64,000 nucleotides of DNA from Streptomyces fumanus (lineage in GTDB: Bacteria; Actinomycetota; Actinomycetes; Streptomycetales; Streptomycetaceae): the NCBI RefSeq assembly GCF_014655295.1, contig NZ_BNBI01000010.1, forward strand, positions 124,001-188,000, given 5' to 3'. Shown here one piece after another: positions 57,460-64,000 of this stretch. Position numbers and translations under genes: made by a program. The notes under the pieces were generated by a model. It was given only the letters and a program-made list of their open reading frames with translations, made no database searches and was not told the origin of the DNA. Numbering within the stretch: position 1 is the first letter of the stretch; each line of letters begins with the position of its first letter.

Positions 57460-58537
57460 CCAGGCCGCGCACCGTCCGCACCGCCGCGACCCCCCAGGCG
57501 GCGACCAGGACGGCGTACAGCACGGCCGTCAGCCCGGCGCAGACGGCCAGGGAGGTGTGCCGGGTCAGGGAAGCCGCGCCGGTGACACAGGTGCCGACCG
57601 GGAAGGTGAACGACCACCAGGTCATCGAGAAGCCCATGCCGCACCGCCGGGCCCGCACCACGTGCGCCGAGGCCAGCGCCAGCCACAGCAGCGCGAAGCC
57701 CGTCACGGGCACCCCGTACAGGACGGCGAGCACGGCGTACCCGGGCGGGGCGGCGTCCGCGAGGTGGCCGGCGGCGGTGGTGGACTGGCCCAGCGGGCCC
57801 AGCACCAGGAACAGCGTCGGGGTGAGGGCGAGCGGCAGCGGACCGGCGGTGAGCAGCCGGGCCAGGACCAGCGGCAGCGTCAGCAGCGTCGCCAGCAGAC
57901 TCGCCCCGAACAGTCCGAGACAGGCCAGCAGCAGGGTCGCCCGGGGCTGCCCGGCCGGCAGATGCGCCGCCAGCGGCGGCCCCTGCGCGGCGGACACCAT
58001 CGGCGCGACCAGCGGCAGCAGCCACACCGGCCCGGCCTGCCCCGGTTCGATCCGGTGGTGTACGGCCATGAGGTACGGCACGGCGACGGCCGCGGTCACC
58101 GCGACGGCCGTACCGGCGGTGAACAGCACGGCGTCCAGCGCCACCGCCGCCCGTACGCCGAGCAGGTCCCGGCCGGCGGCGAGCGCGCCGCCGCCGACGG
58201 AGAGCAGCGCCATGGCCAGGCAGCCGTAGAACGGGGCCGCCGCCGGGTCCAGCAGATGGGCGCGGGCCTGGTCCCGGTGGTACCGCCAGTGCAGGGACCG
58301 CGCGACCAGCAGGACCGCCAGCAGGACCAGGGAGAGCGCCCAGACGGCGGCGCAGACGGCGCGCAGTCCGGGAATCCGCCAGGGGAGCGCGGCCCCGGCG
58401 GTGGCCACGATGGCGGTGCCCATGACACACGCGTACCAGTTGGGGCCGAGGTGCCGGAGGGCGGGGACGCGGGGCGGGCGGAAGGCCGCGCCGGGAAGGC
58501 GGCCGGCGGTGCCGGTGGGCGGGACTGCGGTGACCAT
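57386..58537 (-). CDS. TDT-family transporter (TehA/Mae1/Ssu1-like)
   Basis: This 383-residue protein has about ten hydrophobic helices and fits the tellurite-resistance/dicarboxylate transporter family, seen in the opening HLGPNWYACVMGTAIVATAGAALPW and the later FSMTWWSFTFPVGTCVTGAASL. Family members export sulfite, carry C4-dicarboxylates or form anion channels; the substrate here is not known. The ATG at 58537 follows AGAGG. A LysR regulator is divergently encoded 70 bases away. Its 3' end overlaps the convergent BtuF-like gene by 74 bases, leaving no room for a terminator. Confidence 0.88.
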   Translation of the reverse strand: MVTAVPPTGTAGRLPGAAFRPPRVPALRHLGPNWYACVMGTAIVATAGAALPWRIPGLRAVCAAVWALSLVLLAVLLVARSLHWRYHRDQARAHLLDPAAAPFYGCLAMALLSVGGGALAAGRDLLGVRAAVALDAVLFTAGTAVAVTAAVAVPYLMAVHHRIEPGQAGPVWLLPLVAPMVSAAQGPPLAAHLPAGQPRATLLLACLGLFGASLLATLLTLPLVLARLLTAGPLPLALTPTLFLVLGPLGQSTTAAGHLADAAPPGYAVLAVLYGVPVTGFALLWLALASAHVVRARRCGMGFSMTWWSFTFPVGTCVTGAASLTRHTSLAVCAGLTAVLYAVLVAAWGVAAVRTVRGLVSGALLAAPRPAPGAPRPATVRTR

Positions 58538-58593
58538 GCCTCTACCGTCGCCGGGGCGGGCGGCGCTGACCAGGGAGCATGTCCCTATGAGCA

Positions 58594-58610
58594 CATAAGC
58601 TGGAGTTATG
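58594..58610. promoter_or_regulatory. LysR-type operator overlapping lysR start and -10 box
   Basis: CATAA-GCTGGAG-TTATG is a perfect 5-7-5 inverted repeat containing the T-N11-A pattern of LysR binding sites. The TAAGCT inside it (58596-58601) is the probable -10 box of the LysR gene, six bases before its ATG, so binding would repress the gene. Confidence 0.6.
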
Positions 58611-59561
58611 AGCAGCGCGGAGGAGACGGGAGACGGCGAGCCGGGCGGGCGGACGCACACCGGGTCGCTGGCCCACCGGGTGCCGGAACTCGGAGCCCTG
58701 GAACTGCTGCTGGCGGTGGCCAGACTGGGCAGCCTCGGCGGGGCCGCCCGGCACCTGGGCATCAGCCAGCCGGCCGCCAGCAGCCGTATCCGGTCCATGG
58801 AACGCCAGCTCGGGGTCGCCCTGGTGGACCGCTCCCCGCGCGGCTCCCGGCTCACCGACGCCGGGGCACTGGTCACCGACTGGGCGCGGCGGATCGTGGA
58901 GGCGGCGGAGGCGTTCGACGCGGGGGCGCAGGCGCTGCGCGACCGGCGGGACTCCCGGCTGCGGGTGGCGGCCAGCATGACCATCGCCGAGTACCTGCTG
59001 CCCGGCTGGCTGCTCGCGCTGCGCGCCCAGCGGCCGGACACGGCGGTCTCCCTGCTCGCCGGGAACTCCTCGGCGGTGGCCCGGCGGCTGCTGTCCGGCG
59101 AGGCCGACCTCGGGTTCGTGGAGGGCGTCAGCGTGCCGGCCGGCCTGGACAGCGCGGTCATCGCCCACGACCGGCTGATCGTCGTCACCGCCCCCGGCCA
59201 CCCCTGGGCCCGCCGCCGCACCCCGCTGGCCGCCCGCGAGCTGGCCGAGACGCCGCTGATCCTGCGCGAGAAGGGGTCCGGCACCCGGCAGGTCCTCGAC
59301 GCCGCGCTGGGCGGGCTGGCCCGGCCGCTGATCGAGCTGTCCTCGACCACGGCGGTCAAGGCCGCGGCCGTCGGCGGCGCCGGCCCCGCCGTCCTCAGCG
59401 AACTCGCCGTCGGCGAGGAACTCTCCATGCGGCGCCTGGTCCGCGTCCCGGTCGCCGACGTCTCCCTCGCCCGCGACCTCCGCGCGGTCTGGCCCACGGG
59501 CCACCGCCCGACGGGACCGGCCCGCCATCTGCTGTCGCTGACGCGGTCACAGCGGAGCTAG
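58608..59561 (+). CDS. LysR-family transcriptional regulator
   Basis: This 317-residue protein has an N-terminal LysR helix-turn-helix at about 28-85 (LGALELLLAVARLGSLGGAARHLGISQPAASSRIRSMERQLG) and the two-lobed co-inducer domain after residue 110. The start ATG at 58608 overlaps an inverted repeat and has a -10 box TAAGCT six bases upstream, fitting a leaderless, self-repressed transcript. It is divergent from the TDT-family transporter gene, which is the likely target. Confidence 0.93.
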   Translation: MSSAEETGDGEPGGRTHTGSLAHRVPELGALELLLAVARLGSLGGAARHLGISQPAASSRIRSMERQLGVALVDRSPRGSRLTDAGALVTDWARRIVEAAEAFDAGAQALRDRRDSRLRVAASMTIAEYLLPGWLLALRAQRPDTAVSLLAGNSSAVARRLLSGEADLGFVEGVSVPAGLDSAVIAHDRLIVVTAPGHPWARRRTPLAARELAETPLILREKGSGTRQVLDAALGGLARPLIELSSTTAVKAAAVGGAGPAVLSELAVGEELSMRRLVRVPVADVSLARDLRAVWPTGHRPTGPARHLLSLTRSQRS

Positions 59562-59649
59562 GGGGACCGACGGGCCCGGTACGCCTCGTTCCCGCCGGGC
59601 GCCGCGTCCCCGGTGTGGGCGCCGGCCTGGACGCCGCGCGCCGGGCACG

Positions 59650-60357
59650 TCACCCGCGCGGCGTCGCGTCGGTGCCGGTCGCCGCGATCAGGCCCCGCAT
59701 CACCCGGTCGTCGTCGCCCATCTCCGGATGCCACTGGACACCGAGGGCCCACGTGTCGGCGTCGGGCAGCTCGATCGCCTCGATCGTGCCGTCCGCCGCG
59801 TGGGCCGACGGGACCAGGCCCCGGCCGAGCCGGTCCACCGCCTGGTGGTGGTACGTCGGCACCAGCGTCTCCTCCGGGACCAGCCCGGCGTACACCGTGC
59901 CCGGCACCGGCACCACCGGGTGGCCGCCGAAGACGCCCACCGTCTCGGCGTGGCCGTCGAGGTGCTGGACGAGCGTGCCGCCCAGGGCCACGTTGAGGAG
60001 CTGCATGCCCCGGCAGATCCCGAGCAGCGGGACCCGGGCGGCCAGCGCGGCCTCGATCAGCGCCAGCTCCCACGCGTCCCGGGCCCGGGCGGGCGGGCCG
60101 GTGCGCGGGTCGGGTTCGGCGCCGTAGCGGACCGGCTCCACGTCCGGGCCGCCCGCGATCACCAGACCGTCGAGCCGGGCCACCGCCGCCGCGGCGTGCT
60201 CCGGCGCGTCCGGCGGGAGCATCGCGCAGATCCCGCCCGCCCGCCGCACCAGCAGGGGGTACCCGGCGGGCAGCAGCGCCGCCTCCAGATGCCACACCCC
60301 CCAGCGCGTCCCGGTCTCCAGATACGTACTGACCCCGATCAGCGGCCTGCCCGTCAT
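59650..60357 (-). CDS. Class I glutamine amidotransferase-like hydrolase (PuuD type)
   Basis: This 235-residue protein resembles gamma-glutamyl-GABA hydrolase. The catalytic cysteine is in LLGICRGMQLLNV, with the histidine and glutamate in GVQWHPEMG. The N-terminus (MTGRPLIGVSTYLE) and DGLVIAGGPDVEP fit peptidase C26. It probably splits a gamma-glutamyl amide made by the neighbouring glutamine synthetase homologue. It is downstream of the FadR-type regulator on the same strand. The start ATG at 60357 follows GAGGGGCGG. Confidence 0.9.
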   Translation of the reverse strand: MTGRPLIGVSTYLETGTRWGVWHLEAALLPAGYPLLVRRAGGICAMLPPDAPEHAAAAVARLDGLVIAGGPDVEPVRYGAEPDPRTGPPARARDAWELALIEAALAARVPLLGICRGMQLLNVALGGTLVQHLDGHAETVGVFGGHPVVPVPGTVYAGLVPEETLVPTYHHQAVDRLGRGLVPSAHAADGTIEAIELPDADTWALGVQWHPEMGDDDRVMRGLIAATGTDATPRG

Positions 60358-60445
60358 CCGCCCCTCCCGCCCCTCCCGCCCCGGCTCACGCCCGTACCCC
60401 TACCCTCGCGGCCCCGAACGGACCCGCGCACCGCCGCGCCCGCCG

Positions 60446-60513
60446 CCTCACGCCAGGAAGCCCCGCAGCAGCGCCGCCGCCTCACGCCAGGAACCCCCGC
60501 AGCAGCGCCGCCG
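60446..60513. repeat. 34-bp tandem duplication at the end of the FadR gene
   Basis: Bases 60446-60479 and 60480-60513 are direct tandem copies with a single G/C difference. Each copy, read on the minus strand, encodes the same ending AALLRGFLA and stop, but in different frames. Confidence 0.9.
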
Positions 60514-61225
60514 TCCCCGCGCAGTGCTCCCGCATCGTCTCCCGCGCCGCCTCCGCGTCCCCCGCGAGCACCGCCTCGACCAGCGCGGTGTGCTGGCGCT
60601 CGGAGTGCTCCAGGTTCCGTACCAGCAGCGGTATGCAGTCCAGCAGGTCGTTCAGCGCGGCCCGGACCGCCGCGTACCGCGCGGCCAGCGTCGGCGAGCC
60701 GGACAGCTCGGCGAGGGCGAGGTGGAGCAGGGTGTCCCGGCGCCGGTAGTCGGCCGGGGGCGCGTCCCGCGTGCCGGCCAGCGCCGCCCGCAGCCGCTCG
60801 GCGCCCCGGGCCGGCAGCCCGTGCGTGGCGCACAGGTCCGCCGCGCCCACCTCCAGCACCGCACGGAACCGCAGCACGTCCTCCAGGTCGACCCCCGCCA
60901 CCCGGCGCCGCAGCTCGGCCCCGTCGCCCGCCGCGGGGTCCGGCCGCCGGGGCAGCACAAACGTTCCGCCGTACCGCCCGCGCCGCGCCTCCACCAGGCC
61001 CTGCTCCTGAAGCACCTTCAGCACCTCGCGCAGCGTGACCCGGCTGACGCCCAGCCTCCCGGCCAGCTCCCGCTCGGGCGGCAGCCTCCCGCCCGCCGGC
61101 ACCAGGCCCAGCCGGACGATCTGCAGGATCCGCTCCAGCGCCTCCTCGAACCCGTTGCCCGCCCGGACGGGCCGCAGCACCGGCGCCAGCCGGTCCGCCG
61201 CCGGGCCCCCGCTCTCCTCCGGCAT
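60482..61225 (-). CDS. FadR/GntR-family regulator of the amine locus
   Basis: This 247-residue protein has a GntR winged helix at about 20-80 (LERILQIVRLGLVPAGGRLPPERELAGRLGVSRVTLREVLKVLQEQGLV) and an FCD ligand domain. It is divergent from the glnA4-like gene and lies upstream of the amidotransferase-like gene, so it probably regulates both. A perfect 15-bp palindrome at 61260-61274 is the likely operator. The ATG at 61225 follows AAGGGGG; the frame is open to 61264 but that start lies in the operator. The last ten codons are inside a recent 34-bp duplication. As far as I recall, the S. coelicolor counterpart (SCO1614) controls glnA4. Confidence 0.9.
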   Translation of the reverse strand: MPEESGGPAADRLAPVLRPVRAGNGFEEALERILQIVRLGLVPAGGRLPPERELAGRLGVSRVTLREVLKVLQEQGLVEARRGRYGGTFVLPRRPDPAAGDGAELRRRVAGVDLEDVLRFRAVLEVGAADLCATHGLPARGAERLRAALAGTRDAPPADYRRRDTLLHLALAELSGSPTLAARYAAVRAALNDLLDCIPLLVRNLEHSERQHTALVEAVLAGDAEAARETMREHCAGTAALLRGFLA

Positions 61226-61259
61226 CCGCCCGTGCCCCCTTCCCAGGCAATGGTCCCGG

Positions 61260-61274
61260 GCCATACCTTATGGC
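61260..61274. promoter_or_regulatory. Palindrome GCCATA-CCT-TATGGC, probable operator
   Basis: This perfect 6-3-6 inverted repeat lies between the divergent FadR-type and glnA4-like genes, 38 bases before the latter start. TACCTT within it could be a -10 box, so regulator binding would directly block transcription. Confidence 0.65.
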
Positions 61275-61311
61275 TCCCGGCTGACCGAAGAAGCCCCCAG
61301 GAGGCCGACCC

Positions 61312-62673
61312 GTGGCAGACCGCACACCCCCGCTCCCCGTCGAGGAACTGCGCCGCCTGGTCGCGGACGGCCGGATCGACACCGTCGTCCTCGCCTTCCC
61401 CGACATGCAGGGACGCCTCCAGGGCAAGCGGTTCGCCGCCCCGTTCTTCCTCGACGAGGTCCTGCACCACGGCACCGAGGGCTGCGCCTACCTCCTCGCC
61501 GTCGACGCCGAGATGAACCCCGTGGACGGATACGCCATGTCGTCCTGGGACCGCGGCTACGGGGACTTCGCGATGCGCCCCGACCTGACCACCCTGCGCC
61601 GCGTCCCCTGGCACGAGGGCACCGCGCTGCTCGTCGCCGACCTCGCCTGGGCCGACGGCTCCCCGGTGGTGGCCGCGCCCCGGCAGATCCTCCGCCGCCA
61701 ACTGGAGCGCCTCGCCGAGCACGGCCTGACCGCGCGGGCCGGCACCGAGCTGGAGTTCATCGTCTTCAAGGACTCCTACGAACGGGCCTGGGAGGCGGAC
61801 TACCGCGGCCTCACCCCGGCCAACCAGTACAACGTCGACTACTCCATCCTCGGCACCGGCCGCATCGAGCCCCTGCTGCGCCGCATCCGCAACGAGATGG
61901 CCGGCGCCGGCCTCACCGTCGAGTCCGCCAAGGGCGAGTGCAACCCCGGCCAGCACGAGATCGTCTTCCGCTACGACGACGCCCTGGTCACCTGCGACCA
62001 GCACGCGATCTACAAGACCGGCGCCAAGGAGATCGCCGCCCAGGAGGGCGTCTCCCTCACCTTCATGGCCAAGTACAACCAGCGCGAGGGCAACTCCTGC
62101 CACATCCACCTCTCCCTGGCCGGTCCCGACGGCGAGAGCGCCATGGCCGGACCCGACGGCGGGATGTCCCCGCTGATGCGGCACTTCCTCGCCGGGCAAC
62201 TGGCCGCGCTGCGCGACTTCTCGCTGCTGTACGCGCCGAACATCAACTCCTACAAGCGGTTCCAGCCCGGCTCCTTCGCGCCGACCGCCGTCGCCTGGGG
62301 CCACGACAACCGCACCTGCGCGCTGCGCGTGGTCGGTCACGGCCCCTCCCTGCGCTTCGAGAACCGGCTCCCCGGCGGCGACGTCAACCCGTACCTGGCG
62401 GTCGCCGCGATGGTGGCGGCCGGCCTGCACGGCATCGAACAGAAGCTGGAGCTGCCCGACCCCTGCCCCGGCAACGCCTACACCGCCGGCTTCCCGCACG
62501 TCCCCACCACCCTCCGCGAGGCCGCCGGGCTCTGGGAGCGCAGCGCGCTGGCCGGGGCCGCCTTCGGGGACGAGGTGGTCGCCCACTACCGCACCATGGC
62601 CCGGGTCGAACTCGACGCCTTCGACGCCGCCGTCACCGACTGGGAGCTGCGCCGCTCCTTCGAACGCATGTGA
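61312..62673 (+). CDS. glnA4: Glutamine synthetase homologue, GlnA4 type (gamma-glutamylethanolamide synthetase)
   Basis: This 453-residue enzyme belongs to the glutamine synthetase I fold. Metal and substrate motifs are kept: GTELEFIVF, SAKGECNPGQHEIVFRY, KYNQREGNSCHIHLSL, NINSYKRFQPGSFAPTAVAWGHDNRTCALRVV and RFENRLPGGDVNPYLAVAA. The adenylylation-site tyrosine loop of true GlnA is absent. In S. coelicolor the counterpart GlnA4 (SCO1613) was reported to ligate glutamate to ethanolamine rather than ammonia. The GTG at 61312 follows AGGAGG. An aldehyde dehydrogenase gene follows 7 bases after its stop, matching a gamma-glutamylated amine route. Confidence 0.92.
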   Translation: MADRTPPLPVEELRRLVADGRIDTVVLAFPDMQGRLQGKRFAAPFFLDEVLHHGTEGCAYLLAVDAEMNPVDGYAMSSWDRGYGDFAMRPDLTTLRRVPWHEGTALLVADLAWADGSPVVAAPRQILRRQLERLAEHGLTARAGTELEFIVFKDSYERAWEADYRGLTPANQYNVDYSILGTGRIEPLLRRIRNEMAGAGLTVESAKGECNPGQHEIVFRYDDALVTCDQHAIYKTGAKEIAAQEGVSLTFMAKYNQREGNSCHIHLSLAGPDGESAMAGPDGGMSPLMRHFLAGQLAALRDFSLLYAPNINSYKRFQPGSFAPTAVAWGHDNRTCALRVVGHGPSLRFENRLPGGDVNPYLAVAAMVAAGLHGIEQKLELPDPCPGNAYTAGFPHVPTTLREAAGLWERSALAGAAFGDEVVAHYRTMARVELDAFDAAVTDWELRRSFERM

Positions 62674-62680
62674 GGTCCCG

Positions 62681-64000
62681 TTGACCGACGCGCTGCGGGT
62701 GCTCAACCCCGCCACCGAGGAGACCGTCGCCACCGTCCCGGCCGCCTCCGCCGCCGACATCGACACCGCCGTCGCCCGCGCCGTCCGCGCGCAGGCGAGC
62801 TGGGCCGCCCTGGCGCCCGGCGACCGTGCCCGGCTGCTGCGCCGGTTCGCCACCGCCGTCGACGAGCACCTGGAGGAACTGGCCCTCCTGGAGGTCACCG
62901 AGGCCGGGCACACCCTCGGCAACGCCCGCTGGGAGGCGGGCAACGTCCGCGACCTGCTCGACTACGCGGCCGGGGGAGTGGAGCGGCTCACCGGCCGGCA
63001 GATCCCGGTGCCCGGCGGCCTGGACGTGACGGTCCTCGAACCGCTGGGCGTGGTCGGCGTGATCGCCCCCTGGAACTTCCCCATGCCGATCGCCGCCTGG
63101 GGCACCGCCCCCGCCCTCGCCGCCGGCAACGCGGTCCTGCTCAAGCCCGCCGAGACCACCCCGCTCACCGCGCTCCGCCTCGCCGACCTCGCCCTCGACG
63201 CGGGCCTGCCCGAGCACCTCTTCCAGGTGCTGCCCGGCCACGGCCCGGTCGCCGGACGGGCCCTGGTCGACCACCCGGACGTGGCGAAGATCGTCTTCAC
63301 CGGGTCCACCGCCGTCGGCAAGGACGTCCTGGCCCGCGGCTCCGCCCGGCTCAAGCGCGTCACCCTGGAACTGGGCGGCAAGAGCCCCAACATCGTCTTC
63401 GCCGACGCCGACCTGGAAGCCGCCGCCGCGGCCGCCCCCCTGTCCTTCCTCGACAACGCCGGCCAGGACTGCTGCGCCCGCACCCGCATCCTGGTCCAGC
63501 GCACCGTCCACGACCGCTTCCTCGACCTGCTCGCCCCCGCCATCGAGGCGGTCACCGTCGGCGACCCGGCCGACGAGCGCACCGACATGGGCCCGCTGAT
63601 CTCCGCCGCCCAGCGCGACCGGGTCCGCTCCTACGTCCCCGCCGACGCGCCCGGCATCCGCGGCAAGGCCCCCGAGGGCCCCGGCTTCTGGTACCCGCCC
63701 ACCGTCCTCACCGGCGTCGACCCCCACGCGCGCGTGGCCGTCGAGGAGGTCTTCGGGCCCGTCGCCGTGGTGCTGCCCTTCGACGACGAGGCGGACGCCG
63801 TCCGGCTCGCCAACGCCACCGACTACGGCCTGTCCGGCTCCCTGTGGACCCGGGACGTGGGCCGCGCCCTGCGGGTCGCGGGCGCCGTCCGGGCCGGCAA
63901 CCTGTCCGTCAACTCCCATGCCAGCGTCCGCTACTGGACCCCGTTCGGCGGCTTCAAGCAGTCCGGGATCGGCCGCGAACTCGGCCCGGACGCGCTGACC
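62681..64000 (+). CDS. Aldehyde dehydrogenase, amine catabolism (3' end cut by window)
   Basis: This gene is open to the end of the window, with 440 codons seen and no stop. It encodes an NAD(P)-dependent aldehyde dehydrogenase: IAPWNFPMPIAAW, KPAETTPLTA, GSTAVGKD, the general base in VTLELGGKSPNIVF and the catalytic cysteine in NAGQDCCARTR. EEVFGPVAVV and FGGFKQSGIGRELG near the end show that only about 20 residues are missing. The TTG at 62681 is used, with GAGG six bases upstream. It probably oxidises the aldehyde formed from the gamma-glutamylated amine produced by the preceding enzyme, as PuuC does in putrescine degradation. Confidence 0.92.
   Translation, partial: MTDALRVLNPATEETVATVPAASAADIDTAVARAVRAQASWAALAPGDRARLLRRFATAVDEHLEELALLEVTEAGHTLGNARWEAGNVRDLLDYAAGGVERLTGRQIPVPGGLDVTVLEPLGVVGVIAPWNFPMPIAAWGTAPALAAGNAVLLKPAETTPLTALRLADLALDAGLPEHLFQVLPGHGPVAGRALVDHPDVAKIVFTGSTAVGKDVLARGSARLKRVTLELGGKSPNIVFADADLEAAAAAAPLSFLDNAGQDCCARTRILVQRTVHDRFLDLLAPAIEAVTVGDPADERTDMGPLISAAQRDRVRSYVPADAPGIRGKAPEGPGFWYPPTVLTGVDPHARVAVEEVFGPVAVVLPFDDEADAVRLANATDYGLSGSLWTRDVGRALRVAGAVRAGNLSVNSHASVRYWTPFGGFKQSGIGRELGPDALT

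Noticed and set aside
1..64000. tRNA and rRNA genes
   Set aside because: I looked for tRNA T-loop patterns and rRNA sequence by eye and found none; a covariance-model scan would settle it.

Overview
The window is a stretch of Streptomyces chromosome. GC content is very high, third positions are almost all G/C, GTG and TTG starts are common, and several genes have a TANNNT -10 box a few bases before the start codon with no ribosome binding site. Gene content and order match what I recall of the Streptomyces coelicolor region from about SCO1612 to SCO1667 (mshC, gylR-gylCAB, metH, arc-dop-pup-prcBA, pafA, pafBC, tatAC, conservon cvn9/rar, glnA4). I see no tRNA, rRNA, insertion sequence, prophage or CRISPR; this is core chromosome.

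Layout. 1-2160: a histidine phosphatase, a DUF3090 zinc-ribbon protein and an overlapping PI3/4-kinase/HipA-like protein, a conserved but uncharacterised actinobacterial trio. 2255-3484: mshC (mycothiol). 3623-6600: a Tat-exported propeller protein, a PAC2-family protein and a FadR-type regulator. 6718-11799 (minus): the glycerol operon glpF-glpK-glpD behind its IclR-family regulator gylR, with a cluster of related inverted half-sites in the control regions. 12133-16453: metH and a HAD phosphatase. 16901-20332: a lone peptide-binding lipoprotein, an orphan NarL-type response regulator and a RecB-like nuclease. 20541-23874: a site-2 protease, tRNA m1A58 methyltransferase and a small exported protein.

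23947-43002 is the prokaryotic ubiquitin-like protein (Pup)-proteasome island: a ferredoxin divergent from the ATPase arc, then dop, pup, prcB, prcA, an inserted LacI regulator plus MFS transporter, pafA, two FKBP-type prolyl isomerases, pafB-pafC, two very small genes, tatA-tatC and a HelY-type helicase. Arc unfolds, PrcBA degrades, Dop activates or removes Pup, PafA attaches Pup, and PafBC is the DNA-damage regulator pair. The order is close to that of mycobacteria, so this is old linkage.

43482-48248 is a conservon (sensor-kinase-like CvnA, roadblock CvnB, DUF742 CvnC, GTPase CvnD) with a cytochrome P450. All four cvn genes overlap. cvnC carries a TTA (bldA) codon just before the cvnD start, and the P450 lacks the normally universal ExxR motif. 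48242-51893: a pseudouridine synthase, an acetyltransferase, a siderophore-interacting protein behind an iron box, and a 5'-3' exonuclease. 52060-55753: a glycine betaine/proline betaine ABC system in two genes; the second fuses the permease to two tandem substrate-binding domains. 56162-59561: an XRE-cupin regulator overlapping a cytosolic BtuF-like protein, and a TDT-family transporter with a divergent LysR regulator. 59650-64000: a glutamine-amidotransferase-like hydrolase, a FadR regulator, a glnA4-type glutamine synthetase homologue and an aldehyde dehydrogenase cut by the window end, together an amine (ethanolamine/polyamine-type) utilisation locus.
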